Source: Mastigias papua | Lineage: Eukaryota > Cnidaria > Scyphozoa > Rhizostomeae > Mastigiidae | Assembly (NCBI GenBank): GCA_964019165.1 | Contig: OZ025267.1 | Span: 21,642,003 to 21,706,002 of the forward strand | Length of the DNA stretch: 64,000 nucleotides | Reading direction: 5' to 3' | Program-made: the position numbers and the translations under genes | Notes under the pieces: model-generated | What the model saw: the letters and a program-made list of their open reading frames with translations, nothing else | What the model was told of the DNA's origin: nothing | The model's database searches: none | Part shown: one piece after another, positions 45,949-59,469 of the stretch | Numbering within the stretch: the first letter of the stretch is position 1 | How the letters are laid out: each line of letters starts with the position of its first letter

Positions 45949-48496
45949 TCAGTAGATGGTATCTCTTTTCTCTATATCAGCTTTGTCACTGACCCATATG
46001 AAACATTTCGTCTTTGGGTTCATTCTTGATCCAGGTTTGCACTTGAATGCTTTTGCGAACTCTCTCGAATTTGACAATGTTCCAATTACCCTGAATATAT
46101 TAAACATTAATTTAACACATTGAATTAATCAATTGATAAATGAATGCTTGAATGAATGAATAAGAAAGTAGAAATATTTTCAATAAACACAAATCAAATT
46201 CATGAAATGTAAGTTTTACAATTTTATGTTGTGAATTGTTTTTGCAGTTGTTTTTATTTGCACTAAACATTGCTTCATTACATAAAACTAAATTGGTCGA
46301 ATTATTTACAATAGACAGTACAGTACAAACAAAACGTTAATACATGTTAAGAGAAAAGATTCAATGAACGATAAAGCCTCTTTTGTCATTAAGCACAAGC
46401 TTTGCATTTACAGCTCCTTCAACTTTTTATATTTTCCTTGAAAGAGCAGATGGAAGGTGGATGTTGCACTTTGTATCATTTTGCAAGAAGTTTGATAAGG
46501 CGCGTTTGCATGAATGACGTCAACAATGAATAGCTCAAGGATAGGGTGAAATTCTATAATCTTAAATCAGCTTAATTCACTATGCTGGATATAAGTTGTT
46601 GCATTTACATTCTGAACGAAATTAATTCATTTGAGGATGATTTTGGATTCACAAGTACAATCCATCTATAAAGGAAAGAAGTAAGTTACCTGTACATTTC
46701 TTCAGTGTGACGATCATTTAAAGTTGCAAGGTATTGCTCATCTGGTCTACTGTTGCTGCAATAAGCCTACCAAAAAGAATATTTAGTTGATGGTCTGCTC
46801 AAACATTATAAAACCAATGTCCACCGTAGTAAATTCTAAACACGGGCTCGTGAAAAAATGAGATGGTTTAAGTATGTCTCAATCACAAATTAGATTGCAG
46901 CATTCTTATTCTACAGTTATACTGCTCAGAATGAGAATCGCCGCAACTTCAACAGAATAGGAACACAAAAGTACATGCTGTTACTAACGAGGGAAAAAGA
47001 ATGTCTGATCTCTACCAATTAATCAATTTATTTAGAAGTACATGGTGAGTATTCTGTGTGCAGCCTAGAATCCATTGATCGACATTTAATACCATGTAAA
47101 TAATCGAACACCATGCAAAATCCCTGCAACAAATGCAACTCGCACTAGCCTCCTAACAATATTGAGCACCATCCCATTGCCTATGAAGCTAAAAAGAATT
47201 TTAATAACAAATAATTTTAATTAGATCATATGCTTTCATTCCATTGTAAGCTCCATTTTATTCAATCGACAAGATACACAGCACAAAATGTCTGGGATTT
47301 ACCTGCGCAAATGAGATATAGAATAGCTGATCGTTGTTGAAATCCAAACCGGGAAGGATATTATCTGTGCGAGATTCACGCAACCAGTTGTGGTACGCCT
47401 GTATGAAAACAGATACTCGAGACTATAGAATAACTTTATATTATGCATGCCAGTAGAAAGATGCTCCCGAATCAAACTGTTTCATGTTCCTAGTTCCATG
47501 TTTATTCTGAAGATATGTTACGAAATTATAATTAGATTGCTTTATGGTATAGTCACACATCATTACACTTCACAACATAACATTATTTCAACGCAACAAG
47601 ATATATTCCAAACTACATGAGAAATCGAATATTGCAGTAAGCAATTACCCTTAATGATGTCTTGAAGCCACCGTTGTCCGCTATGTTTTCTCCGAGTGTT
47701 AACTTTCCGTTTATCTAACACATTGAACAAATGGGATTTGCTAAACACTGCATACAGTTTTCAAGGTTGAAGTTTTAATACTATTTATACACATACTTAG
47801 TCCAGCATATTACAGAGCAGCGTGGATTTAATAAACTGGTAGATATCATCTCATTTTCTAAGCATAAGCTTTGTGCATCGTGAGCAGAATATTTTGTGCA
47901 TGAGACAAGATCAAGATAAAATTGTCAAAATCCTCAAAAATCTATCTTTAATATGTAGTTGTCTGATAGGCTCTGGTCCCTAATAGAAATTACTATTAAT
48001 TCTTGGAAGTGAAAGGTCTTTTTTCAAAAATAAAAAATCCTGCCTGCATCATCTCATCTTATAAAGCATTCTTAAAAACTTCATAAATGCAGCTTATTAA
48101 ATAATACGCGTGCATAACTCTACCAGTAAAGGTTCCAAATCATAGATTGGCTGAGAATCCTGATCACATCTTGCTGGGCATCAAGTTAGCTGCGAAGGAT
48201 ATTTCATTACAGTGTCTCATGCTCTAATTGGTTCATACGATGTGGAGAATTTAACTGTGATCAGAGCTCTCATCCAATCACAAACGTATAGCCTATACAG
48301 CGTAGCTGTCAAATGTTTGAAAGCACTGATCAGGTCTATTTTCTCCCAACATAATTGACCAATCATAATGCATAATGGGCCTAAAATAAGCAGTGGAATG
48401 CATGTGTGGTCAGAATACTGCAAGATGATTGGCCAATTAGGTTGGGAGAAAGGAGACCTATGCTAGTCTAAGCTAGCTCCAGAGAAAGGTGCATTA

Positions 48497-48544
<48 letters not shown>

Positions 48545-51500
48545 GTTCTCAAGAATGAAGTCCAAGGAATAATTTAATCTAGATGAATCCTAAAGATCAT
48601 TTATTTAACTTATTTCCATTCTCGAATAGATTAGAGGAGAACGTTCTCCGAAAATTTTCTGAAATCAGGATGACCAGAAATAATGAACGCTTGTCTCAAA
48701 ACTAGGAACTGGAAAAGGAAGGATGGCAACTTACACGGAACTTTCCTCTGACTTTATATTTTGAGTACTGTTTCTGCATACATTTAGACCTTTGCTTAAA
48801 AGATGTCAACGATTTGCTTGTCCACCATTGCTTCTTTAGTTCACCATGCTTGTTGAATTTTCTTCCTATCGATTGAAAGAATATTTTCACTGAATATTCG
48901 TCAAGAACTTACATGAACACAAAGTTACAATAGCAACAGAAGTTGTGCGATTCGTTTTCATAATAAAGATATCATAAAATGGGATACAAGGAACCCAATC
49001 TAACCTCTTTGGAGGCAAGTAAAATGCAAGATTAAAAAAAATTTCAGATGGGCCAGCAGATCAACCTTTCTTGTTATTCGATTGATATTTCAAGCATATA
49101 CAAAAGAAATAATATTAATTTTGCACATTATGCTAGATCATCCTATATTTTCGAGCTGTAGAGATTACTTGAAGGGATAAACATTAACTCTGTTATCAAT
49201 TCTGAATAAACATTACCTGTGTTGTCGAATCCATGACTCAATTCATGACCAAGAATGGACCCAATTGCACCATATGTCATTGCCCTGAAGGAATGGATAT
49301 TGCTTTGCAGATTTCTTATGTAGATCATAGAGAGATTCAAGTGTGGAAGACTTCAGAGAGATATAGCTAGCAAGTGACATTATCAAATTGTGCTAATGAG
49401 ATACTAATTTAAAGACGTATGTGTCAAAAAGCGAGAAGAATCTTACATCGAAATTTCTTCACCATGAAAGAATGGAGGCTGCAAGATCCCAGCTGGAATA
49501 ACTTCAATGAAACAAAAATAGGCATTATTTTTTCTAAAACTGATTTTCTCAAAAAATACCTTATATTTTCTGTTAAATATCGTAAAGAGATTATAAAACG
49601 TTGCTGGAGAGTTAGAATATCCCATCCTTCAACTTTGTGATAATCCACTGGCAAGCTTGGATGGGATATATTTACTAGTCATCGATTGCAGCTGAAAGTT
49701 CATTTTCACATTTACTATTATCCATGCTTCGCAATGAAAATACGATCTGTGTACCTTCCATCTGTATGTTCTGAATGAATCAGTTCTATTTAAGTGTCAC
49801 GTAGTTATGACGGTACTAGGTACTGTTGTACTTAGAGTCGTGTTTTACAACAATAAGAAAATAGAGAAAAGTACAAGATATAATAAACAAGGATCAAAAA
49901 AATTACTTAGACATAGGTGTTAAACTGATAAACTGATAGATATGTCTATTATACAAAGAAAGTAAGAAGATGTCGAGAGCATTATTTTTGTTTGATTGTA
50001 GGTGCAAACCTAACTCTGCCGGTTTGGCGACTAAAATAATATTTCTTACAATGATGAAATGATAGTTTGCAAACAAAATATATTAAGAAATGGTATGAAA
50101 TGCATGGTAAAATGCTTGCATAAAATGAACCCAGAGTTATAATTAAGTAATTCATGGCAACATCACAAATATGTAATATTGTAAGAGTTACAACTTACTC
50201 ATTCCATTTTCATTAAAACTATACATGGCATTGACAGTTTGAGGATCCATCGGCCATCTGAAATGTGCAATGAATGGATATTAAAAAGAACCTTTCATTG
50301 ACTCGAGTAAATAAGGCCTAATATGTCTTGTGCAGCAAGGATTCGATTGAATAATCGACTGGCTACTCATAATGGGACTAGCCTCATTAAGTGTGTTCCT
50401 AGATCCTTCTATATTCCCATATAACTTTACATCATAGATATTGTACCAATAGATGTCTCCTGATCAACTGAGCTGCAAAAATATTTTACAGCTTCCTTCT
50501 TCATGAAACTTTTTCTCTGAATCTATAAATCAATTAGTACAGCTGATAAAAAGAAAAGACTAAAAACTTTTAGTAATTTTGACTAAACAACTAATGGGTT
50601 AATCTTTTCAAATATTGATAGTGTAAAGCATTTGTTTCCAGACTTTTTCCAGATTCATGCTATCTTTTTGGACAACAAACCTCTTATCATTGGGGCAATC
50701 ATCCCCCTTGCCCCCTGGCTACCCTTCTGCCCTTGAACTAATTGGGAAAATATTTAATTCGTATATTTTTTACGTCCATGTTCAAGCTGAGCGTCAATAT
50801 TATTAACAGAAATGAACAACATCCAAAAGCAAACTGGTCTTTCTACTAGTAAACTTGCCAAGAAGAAAGATCTAAATTGTACTGAGTAATGCCACTGTCT
50901 CGATCTAGGTGTAAAAAGACTTTTAGAGCAAAGACATTAGAGCATCACTTACTCGTCTTTGTCCACCTTCTTTCTTAACTTATTGAGCATTCTATTGTGC
51001 GCAAATTTTATCATCTGCATTCTGTTTTCAAATAGGTCATCTGATTTTATATGCAACTGAAAAAGATAGTTACTTGTAATTTAAAGCAATTTGTCAGAGG
51101 ACTTATAAAGCCATAAGGTCCAGTCGCTACGTATTTGGCATTCAGCTATTTGTATACAATAACAGCCGTATTTACTGCCTTTACCCTGCTCACAAGAGCT
51201 CCATTACTGGCAGAAAACTAATGGAATCCACAAAATTAAGAAATCAGTTCTTTTGCACTTTACCTTGTGATATTTCTTCTCAAATCGTGTGTGGTTATTG
51301 ATGTATTTTGGATATCCGACTTGGTCTCTCATTGCATCAGCCTTTCAAAAATAACGGACAGTCATAATAAAGTTTTGATTAAATCAGGGGTGGAGTGTTC
51401 TAAAATATTGCAATAGTTCTAATAAATCTCGGAGGAACAGGTGAAGTCTGTTAGGTAAAAGGTTATTCTGTTTTAGTCTTTATGGAGAACATGGGGAGCA

Positions 51501-54500
51501 GCTGACATTCTAGAAACAAGTAAACAGTAAGGATTGGGCATAATTCAACGGGATTTAGTGATGCTGTTTAATTTTACTTCTTCTGCTAAAAAATTGGTCG
51601 AAAGTTATCAACTTGGATTGAAAATGAAGGATAAAACAGACGATTGACTATCAGGAATTGTGATTCACAACATGATTGCTTAGTGATGCCGTTGATCGTA
51701 TATCAATGATACTCGAATGGTCTATATTCCTATCACGTTTCTTGAGAAGAGGTTTTAGAACACAAGTATTATCATTGAATCAATTTGATTGATCTTCGAG
51801 CTAAAGAACAAAAAGGTCAGATCAACCAGCATTTGCCGGGAACAAATTAATAATCACTGCTAACTAAAAATATTGAAAGTAAGCACTAGATGACTTTATC
51901 TACCTTCTCTTCTACAGCTTTTTTAGTTTTTTCGTCCATCCAGTCAAGTGTCTTGACATTATCTTTAAATGCAGATCTAATTTTCTTGATCATATCTTCC
52001 GCCTTTTACGAGAAAGATAGTAAATCTAACAAAATTTCCAAACATTAAGCATGAAATTTATAGGCCCATAAATTGGAATTTCAATTTCTGTCACGCAGTT
52101 GCACATCCTTCACTAGCTTTTTGACAAACTGAAAAAAGGCTTTTTTCATTCATAATGGAATAACGATGAATTGAAATTAATTTTCATCCTCTTCCCCTGG
52201 GTTCAATCCTTTGCCTTATGTATACAGTTTTGTAGAATGAACCAATATAGAAAGATAATAGTTGAAATTAAGAAATCATTTGGAAAGCACAGCTATATTA
52301 TGAAATTGAGGATGATAGCCATGACGAGTGACATTCCCGATAATTATGAAAAGACTAGTCAGGGTCATTTGTAGATTACCATTAATAGTTAGCTCCTCAT
52401 ATAGGCATTTTCCGCCTGTTTGCTTACTATTACCCGTGTTTTTGCCCCTTGTTTTTTGAACATTTAATTCAATTTGTTATCTACCTTGTTTTCCATGATT
52501 ATTTAAAAATCCCCATGGTTTCCCATTCATTAGCCGAGGATGGGACTAGGTCTTCCCGAAACGTTCAGGTTATGTCGTACAGGTTATGTCGTATCGGCTT
52601 AGTCAATAATTACTTTAATGGATGTGTCGATGGTAATCTACAAATGATCCTGGCTACCGTTTCTTTAATTTTTCTCAAATGTTTCTCGTAGTGGCTATCA
52701 TTCACAAATTCATAAGAAAGATAATAACCTGAACAAAATATACACAATATTTGGTACTTAAGTGTCACATTTAGGTAAACTTACTATCGCCTTGTATTTG
52801 TTATTTGGGCGCTGCTTGATGTAGAGTGCCCCAAGAATTTCACCAAGGTATTCATTTGTGTAAGAGACACAAGTCTTCCATCGTTTTCTAAGTCCCTTTG
52901 AGCCTAGTATTTTCTCCTTATAGCGCATTCTAGCTTTCAAGAACTTTTTTGATAAGTACGGCACTTCATCTTGGATGACACTCCAAACAATATAATTAGC
53001 TAAAACTCTGTAGAGAAAAATGAAGTCTTTCAGTATTGATTAGAGATTTAGGTTACTGGAAATAAGGAATGAATCATCACAAAATATCTTCCAATGAGCG
53101 TTTACAAATTTTTTGTTACCTTTTAGGAGTTTTTCGCACTACTTCCATCATCTTCTTGAGATATTTCAATGTTGGCACTATTATCTTCTCATCTGGGAGA
53201 ACTTTCGTTCGGTTTACGAACACACTGTTGATGTATTCTTTCCATGGAAACTAAAAAGTTGTCTTAATCAACTAGCAAAGTACGCAAAGTTTTGTGCCTT
53301 AAATCTTGATGATATAGGAGCGAGACGAGAATGTTCAAGTCCTTTAAGCACACACACACACAACATTGTAAGAGTATTGTATGAACTTGAAAGCAAAAAT
53401 ATATCTGATTTAACAATACTGATATTTGCAAAAATGAAGTTGATTGAATAACTCCATCCCAGGTAAGAGCTTATTATGCTCTCAAAACTCACAATGTCTC
53501 AACAACCCGTAGAGTTTTCTACCATGTTAATCCTTGTGACAGTTATAAATTTATCGTATAAGACTCTGTCTTTTCTGTCTCAAGATAGGCTTATCAACTA
53601 GGTTCTGACTAAATGATATCAAATGTACATTAAGCACAAAGTAGTTATCATGTTGCATAAAACTGCTTCATATCATGCACAAAAAGTGGCATGGAACTTT
53701 TAAGTAAATAGTAAATCTTAGAGGAGTTGCTGATGTTTATAGATAAGCGTTGATTTACAAAGTGAAAACGACTGAGTCCTTCTGCACTGTACTTTACAGC
53801 AATAGCAACAGTATATGAAAGAATGACTCGCTTAATAAGTTGAAAATAGAATGAAATCAATAAGATATTATCAAAATATAGCCAGATTTACTTACATCCG
53901 GGACAGCTTTTGCAAGCTCGTCAACAGTCATACTATGAAACCAAGTGTCAGTTTTGTCATCATCTCGAACACTGATCTAAGTGGTAAAGTAGATATCTAA
54001 GGTGGGGACTGCACCTAATATATATATAAATATTTAAAAATAAGTTATAACTTATATCTATGTTAGCACAAAAACTCTTTGGAAAAAAAGCACTATATTA
54101 TTTTTGAGCCTATGTAAAGCAAATTTCGAATAACCTATGATAACAGCACATGAACCTACTGCTAGTCTTACAACTTGTTAGTAACAACTGCATCAAAAAC
54201 AACATTTTCCTCTTCCAAAGAGACTAGTCACCTACTTAGGCTTGACTGAGTCAATAGGGAAGCTAAAAAAAGAATGGAAGGCCATGAAAATTGGACAAGT
54301 TAAGGAAGGTGATAAAGATTAGAAAAAAAGCAATCAAAACATAGGACGATAGATTTTACCTTTGCGAGTTCCTTTTCAAAAAGCACAGTTTCATTAGCTT
54401 GTTTTTTGACATCATCACTTGGCCCAAGCAACGTTGCCACGTCAACAAGATATTCCTCATATGCTATCAGTGTCTATAACAAAGATAAAGAGAAAGTAAA

Positions 54501-57500
54501 CACCAGCTATATTTTTTTGCCAAATGCCAGCATTATTCTCATTTAACCGATTGACTCTCACCATAGTTGCGTTTCATAGCTACATTTAGGTCCATTTTGC
54601 ATGCTGACTGGTCAGTTCGGTTGGGAGAAGACAGACCTGATTAGAGGTCTCAACATTTGGCGGCTGTGCTAGTCAATTGAAGAAGGACAATGTTTTAAAA
54701 CGCGAGATTATAGCAATCGATAAAGCTGCTATTCATTCAAAAGCGTCATAGCGGCCTATGATATAGTGATAAGATAACTTATATACTCAATGGTGTTTAT
54801 GCAATAAGACAGTATCCCTTCAGGTCCCCTTGTAATCATTGGCTTACTAAAAATTTCCGAAAACGATGTAAGGCGAATAAGATGCAAAAATGTTGATAAA
54901 TTTTGCTAAACAAACTCAATTTCTAAACTGAAATTTTGCGTTTTAATGATATGTTGACCAATATAATCAAAGCTTATTATACATTTTGAACTGTATGTAT
55001 TTCAGATATCTTTGAATGTCAGCATGGGAAATTTTTCCAAACTGATTAGCAAACTAAACCTCTAATGAGTTACGATGCTAGTTTAGAATGATAAAATAAC
55101 ACAAGGTTAGAGTCAATCATACATCTTTAGAATCTACGACACATGTTTAGAATGAATGACTAATGAATGAAGTGTACAAAACACGGTTGGAATAAGGAGG
55201 TAACATTACCTTGGGCTTATCAAAATAAATCTCTCTTGGAAGACTTGGTCCTGCTTGATCAACCTTAGGAGTTAAAAGGAAGTTGGAGTATATTTTCGTA
55301 CAAAGAGGATGCAGGGTTGAGTTTACAAGGTAGAGAATGTAGAGTAGAGAATGTAAGGTTAGAATTGAAATAGGTAAATAAACATGAGTTATAACCGCAC
55401 CGTTTAGAGATATTAGCTTGGTTCATGTAAAAATTCTGTCTTAGCACGTTTACTAAATAAATCGAATATTTAGTTTCAGAATCAATATGATCAGCTCTAG
55501 GAACAACTTTGCTTGTTTTCCTACCACCAGTATGGTAATTCCATATATTTCTGATTTCTGATAGAAATTAACTTAAATCAAACATTTCAAATTCGAAAAA
55601 TCTACTCCATTTAAGTTTTTGTTGCTAGATACAAATTTCATTATTACAACTTAGTACATTCCGTTTTTCCTTTTCTGCCACGATATTAATAGCTATTTTC
55701 ATCTACTGTGTTATGGCGAGGCACTGCAAATACAAGGCATTCGAAATAAGAGGCCATGCAAAAGATTTGTTTGTTTGTAACGAGAGTGTTCCTTTTGGCT
55801 CATGTTAGACCTTGTTTGCTTTCGCTAGCGGATAAATTGCATAACTGCACATAATATAATAGCAACAAATGCTTAAGGTACAAATGATGGCTACAATTTG
55901 CCACACAGCCAAAGCAGGGCTTATTTAACACCTATAGATATCCTGGTCACTGCAAACGGAGGCTTGTCAATGCTTGCAAGTAGAGGCTGTGTACTCGACC
56001 GTTGCTGCAGGTAGTTCATTGTTGTTAAAGTATTGATCCATGACCGCATTTGCTCACGCTTACTTTGAGTTTGGTAGCCCAGACGCTGATTACCTTTGTT
56101 GCTCAATCGCTACTAACTTGCAGTCCGTTTGTCTTTACCCTTGGGTAGGCTTTGGTAGCTGAAAACTAGCAGCGATTCCCAGTTATCATGTAACGTCCTC
56201 ACTCTTTAACATTATCTTCTATAGATTGCTACATTCATCTTTAACCAAATTGGAAACTTAATCAAACATAGAAATTATTGGGCTGTTCCAAAGGGTTTTC
56301 AAAAGAAAGAGCAGTCTATTGCAGTACTGTGTGGATCGCAGTGAAAGGATAGCTGAACGCGGATTGGATGAATTCAACCTTCTATTAGGAAGGAAGGCTA
56401 AATATTACTAGGTTATGTAAACAAGTTCGGTATATCGAACAATGGTTGACACAGCAATGTAGTCAGACTGAAATGTAACCCTTTCAACGAAAATTTTGGG
56501 TTTTGCAATTCAAACATATTAAATGGCATTGTTAGCTTTAGGCCTCTCATCTGCACTCATTCGAATAGTCTATTGAGGAAGAAAGGTGAGCATGGCTCAA
56601 AATGCAGGTTTGAAGTAATAAAGTGTTTAAGTACAAAAATGCAAAAAGCTATCCAAGAACGCCTGAGTATGAATAGGTCTGCTTTAATGTGAACACGGTC
56701 TGACGTATGTGCATATTTTCTTAAAATGTGATCAAATAGCATCGGTTAAATGAGGCACAGTTAAAGGTTCCTAGGTCTACTTACAAGCCAAGGTCCGTGT
56801 TCTTGCAGCATTTCTTATTCGCGGTTGAGGAAAAAGTGAGCAAGCACTCGGTCATTGATCTCCTGCACAGCAGACATGTGCTCTAACCGCTCAGCATTCA
56901 CAATTATCTTGAATAGCACATTTCATTTCAATTCCACAATGTAGTGTAACTTAAATAAAACATGTCCTATTCTCTGAGAGAATCCAACATGATATGAATA
57001 TTTAAATTCCATTTAGATCTGTTGCATCATTATGGGTGTCTGGGGTGAACACCTCCATCCCAGTTTTCCCAGAGATCGATTTTCTAACTCTATAAAATCC
57101 GTTGAAATAAGTATTTATGTCCATGTTCGAAGATTCTTTGGAAAGCATAAAAAATCAGCGTCGAAAGATATCTGATTTATAAAATAGAACTGGAGACTTT
57201 TGTGTATATTTTTAAGAAAATGTCGGCAGTCTTGGACATATCTGCTAAGGAATAATTCACCTGTTACGTAACTCTTCTAAGGAGGAGCAAGGGTACCTTA
57301 CATTGTTGTGCTATTCTTTGATTAATTTTTAGGGCTATGCCACGGAGCGTTGTAAGAGGGGGAGGGAGGGCCTCAAAAACGGTAAATTTGGCGTTATGTA
57401 ACGGGTGAATGGGCCCAAAAGTGTTCAGTTCAATTTTATCAGTCAGATCTCTTTCGATGCTGATTTTTATGAAACTTTCCAAACGATCTTCGAACATGGA

Positions 57501-59469
57501 CAGAAATACATATTTAAACGGACTTCAAAGGAAACTTTCATTGTAAAATGAAAGTGCAAGGGCATGTACATAAAATTTGTGGCTTGTTAGAAAAGTATTT
57601 GCCCATGCTCTCTAGCCTTTTGAGAGGAGTGGCCGTTAAAAATCTCTGGGGTAGGATCCAGCCCGGTATATTTTGTCTCGCAACGCCGCTGGTTGCTATG
57701 TCCCCCTCGATGCCCTAACAAAACCTTGGAATATGTATTTGTAAAGACGATATCAAAATCATTTCCCTTTTCTCGAATGATTTGTATTGCCTCATCCCTA
57801 TGCCATTGGTCACATGTTTACTATTAATAGCCAATAATAAGTAAGAACAGTGATTCAAACCAGTGACAAAAATCAGCAAGATTGAATATTGATCAGTTTG
57901 TTGTAAACAGAAATCATCAAGGGGAGATTGTAGCAGGCAGTTATTTTATGGTATATTTTATGGCCTGTTTTACCTAATGTACTCGTATCCAAGGAATGAA
58001 AATGTTATACGGAGGAATTTGCATCCTAAGACAAAGAAATATGGCGATAATGGTCCAAGTTCAGCGAGCGAATAGGTCACCTGTTGAAAATGTAAACTGA
58101 ATCAAGCATGCTTAACGAAAAGGATAGGACAACAGTGTCTTCAGTGGCCCAGTTTTGTAATGGAGCTCTTTCAAAACAAACAATCATTCTGATTGTTTTG
58201 CTGGCGAGCATACCCACTCACACATGATTACAACTTACCTGAAAACATTACCTAGTTTGCAAAGCGATTCTCGTACTGAAAACCCCTGGAGTAAAAAGTG
58301 TTAACCCATTCAACCAACGGACACTTTAATTGCAAAATATTGTTAAAAGATATAAGGCTGTAGATCTGTTTTTGGCATTAGCTGACTTAGTATCTTACAA
58401 AAGCCCACAGAAATCTACACATTGCCCCATTTCCTTAGTTTGGTTATGTACCTACTGACACACTTCCCATCTAAATAATTCCCTGATAATTAATGAGATC
58501 TTACTTATAACTTCTAGAGCTTCTCGATTAAATATGAAAAATAAAAGTTTTGTTCATTCCTTTCCATTGCTAGCTGCAAGCTACAATTCAATCTTTAGCA
58601 GTTCACTGGCATTAAATTTGATGCCACAGATACAGGGAATGGTTACGAGACTCATTCCACATATGCCCTTTTAGTCTACACGTCCCCTTGATTTTGGCAT
58701 AAAATATTAACCTTCTCACCTCTAATATATGCTTCTCGTTGTGTACAGGGTCATCACTGACATGAAGAGAGAACAGAGGACCTCCAGAGGAAGTGAATTC
58801 ATGGTGAATTTTAAGAAGGATGTCATACAAATTCCACTTCTCTTCGTTCCACTGGGCGTTCTTCGTCATAGGCCAGGATCCTAGGTATTCTATCAGTTTC
58901 TTCATCGGTAAATCTCCTCGTTTGTTTATCATATTCATATTCATACATGACTTATAAAAGTTTTTTACTTTCCTCAGAACTTTAGTATCAGCACTTCCAT
59001 CCATCTCTAATATCTTTCGTAGTATCTTCTCAATCTGTTGATTTAGTTTTGAAAATGTCGAGAACGATGAGCTGGTTTTCGGTATTGGATTCTTCTTTAT
59101 CCAACCGCCGCATGCATAGTTGAAAAAGTCTTCACAAGGGTCAACTTTCTCGTTCATGCAACTCTTTACATATTGTGAAACAGTATGGCAATCCTCAGTT
59201 TTGCAAATCAATTGCTTATAAGTCTCACCACTCGAGAGGGTTCGTTTGGTTTGCAAAGATCTCACAGCTCCACCAGTAGTTACTAGCTCATCGAAGAAGC
59301 TCTCTCTTGAGTCGGTATGGAAAACATAGTAGATCCCTGCACAGACCATCAGAGCGAGAATGGCTGTAAATGCAAGCGAAAGTGTACCGGCACATCGCTT
59401 TGATTTTTTCCTTTCACCGTTGGCGGCAAAAGATGAAGACTTAGTGAACCTCTCGAAATCCGAATCCAT
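45949..59469 (-). CDS. Neprilysin-like M13 zinc metallopeptidase, complete, 17 exons, 775 residues
   Basis: Type II membrane ectopeptidase of family M13 (neprilysin/ECE), which trims small extracellular peptides. Exons from 5' to 3' (plus-strand coordinates): 58720-59469, 55211-55264, 54360-54473, 53896-53976, 53120-53250, 52785-53007, 51904-52002, 51264-51341, 50953-51056, 50199-50257, 49447-49501, 49217-49284, 48735-48865, 47649-47714, 47303-47398, 46690-46766, 45949-46090. All junctions are in phase; 775 residues is normal for the family. A basic cytoplasmic tail precedes one membrane span (about residues 28-50). Then follow [15 protein letters not shown], the substrate-side [16 protein letters not shown], zinc motif HELSH (596-600), third ligand and acid in GENIADNGG (Glu658, Asp662) and [13 protein letters not shown]. 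The [10 protein letters not shown] near the end favours neprilysin over ECE, but the protein extends 14 residues beyond that Trp. Confidence 0.95.
48326..48466. repeat. Inverted-repeat element in an M13 intron, with a relative at 54.6 kb
   Basis: The left arm 48326-48365 contains CAGGTCTATTTTCTCCCAAC and the right arm 48426-48466 its imperfect reverse complement, both next to a CCAATCA-type box. A related single arm (TCGGTTGGGAGAAGACAGAC) lies at about 54604-54643 in another intron of the same gene. Probably a diverged MITE family. Confidence 0.65.
48495..48543. repeat. (ATT)n microsatellite
   Basis: Uninterrupted ATT array in an M13 intron. Confidence 0.95.
56790..56915 (-). repeat. tRNA-derived SINE remnant
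   Basis: On the minus strand, GCTGAGCGGTTAGAGCACAT (about 56882-56901) resembles the D-arm/A box of class II tRNAs. It is followed by CTGCTGTGCAGGAG, as in an anticodon/variable-arm region. The expected B box (GGTTCGAATCC) is degenerate, so a working tRNA gene is unlikely. It lies in M13 intron 1. Confidence 0.4.
57096..57526. mobile_element. Foldback/MITE-like element with ~190-bp inverted arms in M13 intron 1
   Basis: GTCCATGTTCGAAGATTCTT (about 57119-57138) and its near reverse complement (about 57480-57500) belong to arms that stay complementary inward. This includes AATCAGCGTCGAAAGA against TCTTTCGATGCTGATT, and CACCTGTTACGTAAC against GTTATGTAACGGGTG. A purine-rich centre lies at about 57290-57370. 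No transposase. Confidence 0.75.
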
